From the NCBI GenBank assembly GCA_973895155.1, contig OZ316891.1:31868001-31932000 (forward strand): DNA of 64,000 nt, given 5' to 3'. The notes under the pieces are model-generated. The model saw only the letters and a list, made by a program, of their open reading frames with translations, was not told the DNA's origin and did not search any database. The position numbers and the translations under genes are program-made. Source of the stretch: Marsupella aquatica (Eukaryota; Marchantiophyta). This document shows, piece by piece, positions 35,803-47,137 of this stretch (positions are counted from its first letter, which is position 1; each line of letters opens with the position of its first letter).

Positions 35803-36078
35803 CCCCCGGGTCTATATATTTGAGAACCCCTAATGTATATGTTTATGGTCCTTCCTTACTCCTTAATGATGTATTATTGGTACTTGGCCCTGAGGTATTT
35901 GCTTGATCAACCCCCAAACTGAAAGTTGTTACTTGATGGACCCCCGGGTCTATATATTTGAGAACCCCTAATGTATATGTTTATGATCCTTCCTTACTCC
36001 TTAATGATGTATTATTGGTACTTGGCCCTGAGGTATTTGCTTGATCAACCCCCAAACTGAAAGTTGTTACTTGATGGA
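35803..36078 (+). repeat. 138-bp perfect-looking tandem duplication
   Basis: The segment starting CCCCCGGGTCTATATATTTG at 35803 repeats at 35941 with only one or two differences and begins a third time (CCCCCTGAGGTC, 36079). No coding frame. Near-identity implies recent duplication. Confidence 0.93.
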
Positions 36079-36089
36079 CCCCCTGAGGT

Positions 36090-38131
36090 CTATCAACGGT
36101 CCAGATCTGAGATTGAAAGGTCCCCTCTTTCATGTCGTCGCTTCTTTTACATTCCTCTTCTTGGCTCTTCTTCTTTCTATCCTCAAGTTTCCAATCTCAT
36201 AGCAAAAAGAACTTGCGGCCATTATCCTCATATCCCATGGCAACGAACTAACCCTATCCTAAAAATGGTTTCAATTACCGGGTTCCACTCGTCGAAGGTG
36301 CCCAACTTCCTTATCCCTAAATCACATCCAAAACTCCACATCATTAAATCCAGGGTGGTCGAGGAGATCCATATCTCAAGTTGAAATTTCCTTACAAGAA
36401 TCATAAAAAAACGGGTTGCTGTCTCCCTTGCCGGTTGTTAGTCTCCTTGGATTTTCATTGAGTTTACATAGTCACCTAGGTTCTTCACCTCTTTTCTTAT
36501 TTCTTCTTTTAAGCCTCTTTGTTCATCCGAAAACCTCTTTTTATTCCTTATCAAACACTTGTCTTCCTCCCCGAAAACATCTTTGTTTCGCATTTCTTCT
36601 TTTGATGGTTCATTTTCTCTGCTTACACATTTCCTGAGCTTCGTCCAGGACTCGTAACCGAGAAATCTTCCTCTGTTTTTATTCTTCTCTTACTTTAATC
36701 CCGTGTGCTTTGGATGAAATTTTCTTTTTGCTCGCCTGGAATTCTTGATTGTTAGTGCTTAATCTTCTTCAATCCTTTTGTTCACTCGACAGCTCTCTAC
36801 TTGAACACACTCACATCTTCACAACGTCATCTTCCTTTAAGACTCTGTGTCTCTTGATCTTAAACCTTATCGAAAGGAGTTAGCAGTTTGATTTCTGTCA
36901 CCCAAAAATCTCAATTTCAGCGTCTTTTAAGTGTCTCTGGCTCAAACGACTCCGTTTTCTCTTCGCTTGACGCCAATTTTCTCTCAATCTCCACCGATCA
37001 ATTCACCCCAAACTGATGCTCCTGCTACCATTTTGACTTCGTTTTCTACTTATGTTACGAGCACTTTCATCATGGCCCGAGGCGCTATAAATTCCATCAA
37101 GTCCCGGAGAGAAGTTAACGTTTTTGAGGAGTCAACTCTTTTCCTTCGCGCATCCCATCACTTTGTCTTGCAGTTCTCACAACTAAATTCTGTTCTCAGA
37201 CAATTTCAATCACCTTTTCTCTTCACTTGAGAACACACGAAGCCCTTTGAGCACCTTTTTTTTATCTCTCTTCATTGAAGTACTCTCAATCGAAGGCGCC
37301 CGAAGTTTACCACGCACACTCCCGCCTTGCTGCTTCTGCTCCACAATTTTCCATCTCGTTCACAAAAAATACCTAGATTGTCCTTTCTATCGACCTTCTT
37401 TTCTTCACCTCCATTCCCTGCCACTTGAAACTCGTCATCCAGTTCCTCCGTAGTTGAGCTCTACTCACTATCCCCACCCAAAAGCAACGACTAAAAAAAC
37501 AGCACTTCTTTTTCCCTCCCGAACTCACGTAGTGCGCGCTACTCCTCTTTGATTTGCTTTTGAACTTCTTCGATCCTTTTCGCCTCAAATTTCCATTAAC
37601 TCCTTTCAAGCTTCCCAGAACTGCTCGCAGACCTTCAGCTCTTTTCTTTTCTGCACGCAACACCAAAACATCGAGCACACACTACTTGCCATCTTGTTTG
37701 CGCGAGCACACTCCTCTTCTCCGTTTGACCTCAAAATCCCAAAATTTTTCCCCATTTCCCACACCACAATACACTCTACTCACACTCGGTTCCTCCGTTT
37801 TTCCTCCACTCAAACCTGCTACGCGCGCATGGCCTCTGATTCCATCTCTAACCTCCACACAACTGCCATGTTCACAGTGTCCTTATCAATTTGAATTCTC
37901 CCAGGCCGCCACATGTCACCTCCACATTAAATGCCTCAAATTCCTTATGCCTAAGCTCCAACTTTCACCCTTTTATTCCTCTTTTGTCCCATTATCTTTC
38001 TTTTAAAGTCCAGTTTGCTCTATGTTTCTCTCCTTCACAAACAGAGAACTATGTCATTCCGAGCCGGACAAAAGCAAGTCGACTAGATCCAGCACACTCC
38101 ACTTCAATCGTCAAACATTCTTCCCGACGAC
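36090..38131 (+). other. 2-kb pyrimidine-rich, strand-asymmetric region
   Basis: The plus strand is dominated by C and T (TTCTTC, CTTTT, CCTC runs) with few G over two kilobases. Short open frames exist (36931-37230, 37554-38006) but are Ser/Pro/Phe/Leu-rich because of base composition, and I do not believe them as genes. It ends exactly where similarity to the TIR element begins (about 38132), so it is either the sequence that replaced the element's missing end or an unrelated insertion. Confidence 0.6.
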
Positions 38132-38329
38132 AACGCAGGGAAGAACAATTCAGCAGATAGACTTCAGCCAACCTACTGTAGCAACTGTAATGTACATATA
38201 TAAGTAAGACGGATTTTGGTCTTTTTAGCAAGCAGTACATGGCTATAATATCTCCGAGGGCTCTAACTTGAGACTAAGGAAAACCTTGAGGACAGTTGTT
38301 TAGGACATAAGGCCAGACTGGGTACTGGG

Positions 38330-38820
38330 AATTTAGGACTAAGGATTGACAAAAGTTTGCTAATTGAGGACTTGGACCAGAGAACTCATTGAGTAGGGAT
38401 GGCAGATTGAGGACTCAATCAGGGTGGAGGACTAATGACTTAGGGTAGAGGACTGAGGACTCAGGATGGAGGATTGAAGACTCAAGGAAAAGGACTCAGA
38501 ATGAAGGACTCAGGATTTGGGGCAGAGGATTGAGGACTCGGGCAGAGGATTGATGACTCGGGCAAAGGACTGAGGACTCGGGCAGAGGATTGAGGACTGA
38601 GGACTCTGGCAGAGGACTCAGGAAAAAGGACTGAGGACTCATAGTAAAAAACTGAGGACTCATGGCAAAGACTAAGGACTGAGGACTCCGGACGTTCAGA
38701 CTAAGGACTCTGGACGGAGGAATTGAGCACTAGTGACCAAGGACTGAGGACCAACGACGGATAACTGAGGACTAGAGACAAAAGACAAAGGACTTCAAAC
38801 AGAGGATAGGGGACTGGTGA
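38330..38820 (-). repeat. GAGGACT array of the second copy
   Basis: Tandem GAGGACT words and ~21-bp units (GAGGACTCGGGCAGAGGATT) are homologous in position to the AGTCCTC array at 7255-7850. The unit sequence has drifted, which shows independent array turnover after the copies separated. Confidence 0.9.
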
Positions 38821-41315
38821 TGGAGAAAAAATGGTGAACACACCTCAGTATCCTCCTCCATATTGCTAGGAACCCAAGGATGCATATATTGCTGCCAGAG
38901 TCTTGGGCTCAAGGGTGTACATTCTATATCGTCCCTTTCTTGCCTCACATGGAGTGAGACCAAATCAAAGGTGAACTACTATCTCAGGATGGGCGTAGCT
39001 CATGCCAACTAGATCGTTCACCACAAATTTGTTATCTTGCCTTGGGACCTGTTGAAACCACACTGCCCTCAAAGCTAAATCACCCTTGTTAAATTCCTCT
39101 CCATACAAGTCCTTGAAACTCTTCTTCACGGTGTGCAAAGTCTGCTCACATTGAAGAATGTAGAAGTCCACATTCCACTTGTTATCTATCTCAGCCTTCC
39201 CTGCAAAGAAGTCACCTTGTTGAACCAATTCGGCCAGCAGCCCATCCTCCCATTGGTAAGGTCCTTCCCCCACTCCCATTTCTTCCACATCAGTTCTCAC
39301 ATCACTTGGCAGGACTCCTTTCACCATGACAAGCTTAAACTGTCCAGCCCAACTTCTATTCTCACATTGCAAAGGTTCATCATCTAAGCAATGAGGACAA
39401 AAACGACAAAGTTCTATGACTTGAAGGAGAGTTGATAGGCGGTTACTAAATCCATCAAAGCAGTGTAAGGATTGGGAACCTTGGATAGGATCACAGCCCC
39501 ATTTCTTCTTGCGATTGACAGCTCCCATTGGAATCTCCCAAAACAGGCGTCAAACAAGTTGGACGTCTCCATACTCCGTTTCTTGGCCCATAGCAAATTT
39601 GTCCTTGTAGAACAAAACCACATCATGGGCATTCTCCAATCAATGTTCATGGATTCCCTTCAGCTGTTCTATCTCAATCCCCTGCTTTATGTGGCCTCCA
39701 AGGGCATCCTAAAAGCACACACCATAGTACTCATCTCAGGAAATGAAACTTGGATGAATCAATATAGAACAACAAAGTTACTGTAGGGAACTTCAGCTTA
39801 AAACACAATTTGGAATGAGCGGATGTACATATAAAGTAATATTGCAACTTACAACGACACCTTTTCCGTGCCCTAAAGCATGGAAATACCACTTCATTCG
39901 TGCACCAAATCTTTTGTAGTATTTGGATACATAATAAAAAGGTCTGCAAGCCTTGAACTGTGAAGCAGCCCCATCTGACCAGACCCAATGTTGCTCAAAT
40001 TGAATTCCTTCCTCCCTCAACCACTGGTTATGAGCATCCATACAATGTTGGACGAAGAGAGCGTCGTGACAATTGTCATCACTGATATAAAAATGATAAT
40101 CTGCAATAATGTCTCGACCACCCTCCTCATCCAATGCCATCCGAACCGTACTTCCAATAGCAGCCTCCATAGATTCCACACAATCTTCTCTATGCCTATA
40201 AGTGACATGAATCAACAAAGTGACCTGTCTATATATTATCCCAGTGTTGACTCTATATCTCATTTTGGATTTTGAACGTGTAACTTTCAGAGAAATTAAT
40301 AGATGACACTATAGTTCCTCTAGGGAAAGTTTTTGAACAAAGTTTGAATTGTTCTGACTGCCAACGTGCTCTGAAATTATGCACAATGAATGTCTTCATT
40401 GTATTCAAAACCTGACTTTTGAATTCACCCATTGAAGTTCTCTTAAACACCATTCTCAACCGTTTTGACTTTTTTGTAGCACTCTCGTCTATTCCTTTTT
40501 CTTCTCTCTCTTTTGTTGGGCTTTCTTGTCTAACTCCAAATACTGAAATGTCTCCACTCAATAAATTGCTTGTCAACTCAATCTAACTCAGATGTACACC
40601 AATCCAACTTGTTGACACCACAATTCTTATAGGAACCCATGATACATTTCTTTCCATGCCACTGCTTCCCCTCAGCTCTTGGACACAGAGCTCCCTCTAT
40701 CCAACCCCGTACGTATGTTATTGTTGTTCTAGAAGCTACACAACTCTGCAAAGGAGCATCAACTGATGTGCAAATGGGGCAATCACAAGAGCAATGCTTA
40801 TTGTGTTGATGCTTCCTGAATTTGTTGACTGCCTCCTTCAAGAGGTCCATTTCAACATGCATGTTGCTTACAACAACAAATGTTTCTGTCTTTCATAGGA
40901 CGAATGTAGTAAGGCTTCATATACTGAAAAGACCTGAAGTCTATATGAACTCCATTCTCGTCTTTGCCACAAAACTCCTGGAATTTCAGAATAAACTCCA
41001 CCTGAAAAAGATGCAAGCATTGCTCCAAAACATATTCAATCATTGTACACAAAGATGCAGTAGAGTTCAAATCGCTTACTGATGAACATGAAAGCTCCTG
41101 TACCCTATTGTAAGCCCTATTTGAATGTCATTGATAATGACAAATTAACAAAATCTAACCTGGGTATCCTCTGGCCAATGCACCTGATGCTCCTCGTACA
41201 CATTTCTACTCAATCTTAGTCTAGCCTTGTCCTTGGCGCAAGGAGAGATTTGAGTATTTGTTTCCCAAAACTTTTCCACAATTCTTTGGACTTCAACTGA
41301 AATTTTGTTGCTTCT

Positions 41316-41504
41316 TGTTAGAATACACTTAACCCTAACTCATAGAGTGATACAAAGGGGTATATAGGGACTAGATATAGAGAGTCATGAGACTAGGAGA
41401 AGGTAGTTATAACCATCCAATGTGTAACACCTTATAAGCCACATTGGCTCATGAAAGGATTATCTTTGTGTTGTTGGTGTATGAATTATAACCATCGTCT
41501 AACA
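41316..41504 (+). repeat. Copia 5' LTR, 189 bp
   Basis: Starts TGTTAGAATACACTTAACCC and ends ACCATCGTCTAACA. TATATAGGG at about 41362 could serve as the TATA element for the element transcript. Confidence 0.96.
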
Positions 41505-41520
41505 CGTTATCAGCACGATT
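41505..41520 (+). other. Copia primer-binding site
   Basis: CGTTATCAGCACGATT follows the LTR directly. The TATCAG core resembles the plant copia site for methionine tRNA, although it departs from the standard TGGTATCAGAGC. Confidence 0.6.
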
Positions 41521-41675
41521 TATGCCCTTCAATCTTCTCGAGCTTATGTTTTTTTTTCCCTCTTTCTCTTTTTGATAACTTCCAATTGTCATCGACAATT
41601 CTTCACCGCCCGCACCCTGATTTACACAGACCACGACCAATTCCCCAGGGCTACTAGACTTCAATTAACCTGACA

Positions 41676-44600
41676 ATGACAACTTTGGAGAAGCTCCAAT
41701 TCCCGTCACTCGTAATAGACGGCGAGAATTACTTATCTTGGGCACAGAATGCCGAAATTGTTCTCAACATGAAAGGCCTTGGCGATATTTTATTGGGGGA
41801 CAATTATGGAACATTACAGGAGAAGGCCCAGGCCCTGTACATTATCCGCCATCACCTAGACGCTGATTTACAACTTGAATATCTCATAGAGTATAACCCG
41901 AGAGCCCTCTGGGATGCTCTAAAATTGAGGTTCGATCACCTCCGCCTAATCTCCCTTCCAGCCGCTCGCAACGAATGGATTCATCTAAGAGTCCTAGAGT
42001 ACTCGACTATTGCAAAATACAACAGTGCCCTCTTCCGTATAACTGCTCAACTCGCAACATGCGGAGAACCCATCAACGAGGCAGCCAGATCAAAAAAACA
42101 CTCTCCACATTCTCTGCAACAAATATGCAATTGTCACAGATCTACCGACAACGCCACTTCACCCAATTCTCTGATCTAATTGCAGTTATGCTCCTGGCTA
42201 AGAAGAACGATCTCCTTCTCCTTAAGAACTCCCGAGAAAGACCACCAGGTACGCTACCCAGGACTGAAACCCAATTCACGAGTACCAACAGAGGTAATCC
42301 CTCTTACAAAGGCAACAATGGCCCTCTTAGAAGAAATACGGGCCGCTTCAAAAGATTTAATTGGAGACGCCAAGCACGCACGGACAACGGCACCACACAG
42401 CCAACCACAAATCCTTGGCAACGCAAGCCAAATTATACTCAAAACATACCTGCACACATCACACCCACAAAGAATCAGGCTAAGTGTTTCCGTTGCGGCG
42501 GACCTGGTCATATCCAAAAGAACTGTAAAGTCCAATCCCACCTGGTCAAACTATACCAGGCCTCTCTTCAAACCACGAACACGGCCATAGCTGCAAACCA
42601 CCTTGAGATTGATGAAGACCTCTCACAATACACACTTGCAATGCCCCCACCAGAGATACACATGGTATTACAGGGAAAGAACCCCAACTCACCCTCCGAC
42701 ATCGATACCTGCATCCTCGACAGTGGCACCTCTCACACAATATTAAAAGATAAACAATACTTTCAGCACATATCCCCATCCAATAGACCTGTGACCACCA
42801 TTACAGGTATAAACCAATTAGAAGGACACGGACCCGCTGAACTCACCCTCCCGAATGGCACAATTATTCAAATCCAATCTGCCATCTATGCCCCGTTGGC
42901 AACCAGAAATCTACTCAGCTTCCACGATATTCGCCAAAACAACCTCCACATTCGCTCTGCACCTGACCACCAAGTAGATGCTTTGCAGATCTTTCAGGAA
43001 ACTGATACTGGCCCAATCATACTAGAGACCTCACCACTTCTTCCCCCTGGAGTATACGCCACCAAAATTACAGCTTATCATTTACAGGCCCAACCCTTAT
43101 CACCCACAGAACTATGGCACTTCCGCCTTGGCCACCCTGGCCCAGGAATGTACCACAAAATCCTCAAGAACACCACGGGCATTCCCCAAGGAGTCCATCC
43201 ATCATCTAAACATGAGACATGCATCCCATGTGCACAAGGCAAATTGATTACAATGCCTGCCACCACTAAAAACACCTACCACATACCTGATTTCCTCTCA
43301 CAGATAAACGTGGATGTCTGCGGCCCAATAGACCCACCAAGTGGACCATTTCGGTTCTTTCTAGTGATGATATGCTCATCCACGAAATGGTCCTCGGTCT
43401 CACTAATCTCCACCCGAAATCTGGTATTTGCTCGCCTACTAACTCAGATTATACGCCTAAGAACTCAATTCCCTGACTCAGCTATCAAGACAATAAGAAT
43501 CAACAATGCTGGTGAATTCACATCACCTGCCTTCGACAATTTCTGCCAAGCCCTGGGTATCACCATTCAATACTCGGTACCATATGTACATTTCCAAAAT
43601 GGCGTTGCAGAAGCAATGATCAAACGTATACAACTTATCTCAAGACCTATATTACTACAGACACAATTGCCACTTACAGCTTGGGGACATGTCGTACTCC
43701 ATGGTGCCGCATTATTAAGGTACAGACCATCGGCCTTCAACACTTACACACCACATCAGCTAGCATATGGATCTACACCAGACGTTACACACCTGAAAAT
43801 GTTTGGCTGTCTTGTTCTCGTCCCAATTCTAGGCCCTAAACATACTAAAATGGGACCACAGCGGCAACGCGGCATCTATGTGGGATTCGACTCTCCTTCA
43901 ATCGTCAGGTACCTCGAACCAACTACAGCTGATGTGTTCCGAGCTAGATACCAGGATTGTAAATTCTGTGAGGATATTTTTCCCCCACTCCTTACCCCTG
44001 CACAACTCTACAAACAGAACACTCTAACCCCTACGTTAGAATGGACAACTAAGGACCCATTCTGGAATGACCCCCGTACACAACTCACAAACGACGAAGT
44101 AAAGCGCATCCTGAATCTTCACCGAATCATGGAAAAAATACCAGACGCCTTTAATGATGCTGCTGCTGCCACGAAATCCCATATAGAAGCAGCTAACGTC
44201 CCTACCATAATTTCCATGCCCGATACCCGAGCCACAGACCTTGCCCCCAAGGCAAAGAGAGGCAGACCCCCTGGATCTAAAGACTCCAGATCACGAGAGA
44301 AGAAACCCGTATCAACACAGCTCTACTTACGTTCACCAGGAACTACACTGGTCGATAACGAAGAAATATCAATACATTACATGCATACCGGGCACTTATG
44401 GCCTAGAGATATAACTGAACCTGACGAACATTTTGCCTTTCTTATCTCCCAAGATATATCTAGTGACTTACCAGATCCCCGGAATATTAAAGAAGCTCAA
44501 CAACGTCCCGATTGGCCTAAATGGGACTCTGCCATTAACTCCGAGCTTGACTCACTCATAAGCCGCCAAGTATTTGGACAGATTCGAATTGTACCTGCTG

Positions 44601-46347
44601 AACAACATCTCACAGGATACAGAATTACACTAGTACGTAAATGAAATGCAGCAGGTGAAGTAGTCCGCTATAAAGCCCGACTTGTTGCTAGAGGCTATAC
44701 ACAAATCTATGGAAAAGACTATGACTTGACTCATTCCCCAGTTATGGACTCTATCACTTACAGATTCTTGATTGCCTTCGCTCTTACACATAAACTCCTA
44801 ATGCACCTTATGGACGTTGTTACCGCTTACCTTTATGGCATACTCGACACTGATATCCATATGAAAGCTCCACCCGAGCTAATTCAAAGAGTAACCTTCC
44901 ACATTAAGGGGGAGCATCAAACTACTCTATCCCCGGACATACAGTCGGGTATTGATAAGATTGTTCCTACACAGGAACTTAAGGATTACCTTGTTCAATC
45001 AGGCCCATTGGTACCTGAACAAATAACTGAACACTTATCAGAGGATCAGAACGTACATGAAAAGCAAATTGCTTATGGTGAACATCAAACGAATTCTTCA
45101 TTGAATTCCCTGGGTTTACCCACAGAGGTAAACCTCGTTCATCAGAGGATACCTAAACCTCAAAAACCAGCGAAAGCATTTGCTGTACAGGTTCTTCGGT
45201 CCATTTATGGCTTAAAACAGAGTGGCCGTATTTGGTACAAGCGCTTCCGTGCTGAGATGATAGCACTTGGTTTCGTGAATGAGGACATCGCTCCCTGCCT
45301 ATTCATAAAACGAGCTGGAACTGAATTTATTATCATAGCAATCTATGTAGATGATATAAATCTTATGGGCACTAAGCTTCTTATGGAACAAACAATTACA
45401 ACACTCAAAGGCATCTTCGCAATGAAGGATATTGGGACACCCCTTTTCTGCCTTGGCATTCAATTCGAACACTTACCTAATGGCGTTCTGATTCACCAAT
45501 CCACATATATATACCAGGAAGATATTAAAACAATTTAATATGGACAAGTCATACCCTGTCACAACACCTATGGAACTTCGCTCCTTAGATTCATCCAAAG
45601 ATATGTACAAGCGCAGAACTGAACAAGAACCGATCTTGGGCCCAGAGAAACCTTACCTCTCACCTATAGGCGCCTTGATGTACCTGGCAAACCAGACACG
45701 CCCGGATATCTCCTTCGCTGTCAACTTGTTGGCTCGCCACAACTCTCAGCCAACGGTAAGACATTGGAACGGTATCAAGAGAATTTTGCGCTACCTCCAA
45801 GGTACGATTGACACTGGCCTCTACTTTCCCAAAGATATGCCTAATGAACTGATTGGTTTCGCTGACGCAGGTTACCTCTCCGATCCTAATGATGCCAAGT
45901 CCCAGACGGGCTATGTCTTCCTGCAAGGATCCACGGCAATATCCTGGAAAAGTACTAAGCAGACACTGACAACAACTTCCTCCAACCATGCGGAAATAAT
46001 CGCCCTATACGAAGCTAGTCGCGAATGCTTATGGCTTCGCCAACTTAATTATCAACCATATCCACGTCTCCACCGGTCAAGAAGTCCTCACCAAACCAAC
46101 AATCATCTACGAAGATAACAGACCCTGCGTTGACCAAATTGCTAAAGGATTTATCAAGGGAGATCGAATTAAGCACATAGCACCTAAATTCTTCCATACA
46201 CATGAACAACATGGTGATCAGATTAACGTTCAATGGATACCTTCCAAAGACAATTGCGCCGATCTATTCACGAAGCCCTTACCTCGTGTCCTGCATGAAG
46301 CACACTCGACAGGAATCGGCCTACGCAAACTCTCAGATTTTCCCTAG
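41676..46347 (+). pseudogene. Copia gag-pol polyprotein (frameshifted, integrase-defective)
   Basis: Gag opens MTTLEKLQFPSLVIDGENYL. A frame change lies in an A7 run (42092-42098). The same frame then carries the zinc knuckle CFRCGGPGHIQKNC (about 42487-42526), protease LDSGTSHTI (about 42718), the integrase zinc head (H…H…CIPC, 43114-43240) and the core. The core shows NVDVCGP Asp at about 43310, RINNAGEF at 43497-43515 where the usual second catalytic Asp is Asn, and a Glu in GVAEAM. RT has YVDDINL (45343-45357) and RNase H has GFADAGYLSDP (about 45855). TGA at 44642-44644 and frame changes near 45528 and 46045 break pol. Between PPEL and RSIYGLKQSGR, RT carries an extra ~80-residue segment (44885-45180). 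Confidence 0.92.
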
Positions 46348-46617
46348 TACCTAAATGCCCTCGACTACTCGTTTCAGGCATTATTATTACGATCACCCTA
46401 AACCCGTAATACCTGGTAGAATGACATATTACTACTTAGTATATACTTAGTCCCCTCAACTTAACGAACTTATTACATGTAAGACAGTGATACTCTTTTT
46501 ACCCCAAAGAAGAAAGCAGGGGGTTTTTAATGAGATCATGTCGTTCATAAGTTCTAATATACCCTGAATTAGGATTAACTCTATTCTATAGAATGGTTAC
46601 TTTCTATTGAAGTAACC

Positions 46618-46626
46618 AAGGGGGAG
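46618..46626 (+). other. Copia polypurine tract
   Basis: AAGGGGGAG abuts the 3' LTR, the expected plus-strand primer. Confidence 0.9.
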
Positions 46627-46815
46627 TGTTAGAATACACTTAACCCTAACTCATAGAGTGATACAAAGGGGTATATAGGGACTAGATATAGAGAGTCATG
46701 AGACTAGGAGAAGGTAGTTATAACCATCCAATGTGTAACACCTTATAAGCCACATTGGCTCATGAAAGGATTATCTTTGTGTTGTTGGTGTATGAATTAT
46801 AACCATCGTCTAACA
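46627..46815 (+). repeat. Copia 3' LTR, 189 bp
   Basis: Same length and sequence as the 5' LTR. Followed by the CTTCT target duplication. Confidence 0.96.
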
Positions 46816-46900
46816 CTTCTCACTTTCCTTTCCCCCATTGGAAACCTTATCAAACAATCAGAATCTATGGACTTCCTCCTTCTTGAAGCTTTATATATGA

Positions 46901-47137
46901 CGAGCCCTATGCTAGTGCTTTGCACTGTGCAAGGAGGGCAGGCCCATAGGGATTGGTCGTGGCATTAGGGGCAAGGAGAAGCAAATATGTGATAGGGGTG
47001 TACATTTCTCTCATCAATGGTCAGCAAAAATAGCTAATAAAATCCAATGGCTGTGGATCTTTCCCGCCCAGGAGCTTTTTTGTATGGGGACGAAGGACAA
47101 AAAAAGGTGGGATCCCTTATTATAGTTGTAGATTTTC
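46901..47137 (-). mobile_element. ~235-bp short interspersed repeat inside the second transposase-like gene
   Basis: Copy 1 runs continuously through the equivalent point (about 4678-4690), whereas this copy has an extra block. On the minus strand it starts CTACAACTATAATAAGGGAT and ends near TAGGGCTCG. Its first ~100 bp match 60017-60110 (CTACAATTATAATAAGGGAT). No ORF. Target duplication is not clear. Confidence 0.72.

Larger units (their letters stand above)
41316..46815 (+). mobile_element. Ty1/copia retrotransposon with identical LTRs and CTTCT duplication
   Basis: Two 189-bp LTRs (41316-41504, 46627-46815) begin TGTTAG and end CTAACA, and are the same letter for letter as far as I can read. 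CTTCT precedes (41311-41315) and follows (46816-46820), a perfect 5-bp target duplication in exon 1 of the transposase-like gene. The internal order gag-protease-integrase-RT-RNase H is that of Ty1/copia (Pseudoviridae). Internal stops and frameshifts, and a lost integrase Asp, make it non-autonomous. Confidence 0.97.

Noticed and set aside
36931-38006. Possible Ser/Pro-rich proteins in the pyrimidine-rich block
   Set aside because: Composition alone gives long Ser/Phe/Pro/Leu frames. No motif, splice signal or paralogue supports a gene.
42092-42098. Programmed frameshift between copia gag and pol
   Set aside because: The shift is inside gag rather than at the gag-pol border, and lies in an A7 run next to other breaks. 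Mutation or sequence error is simpler.
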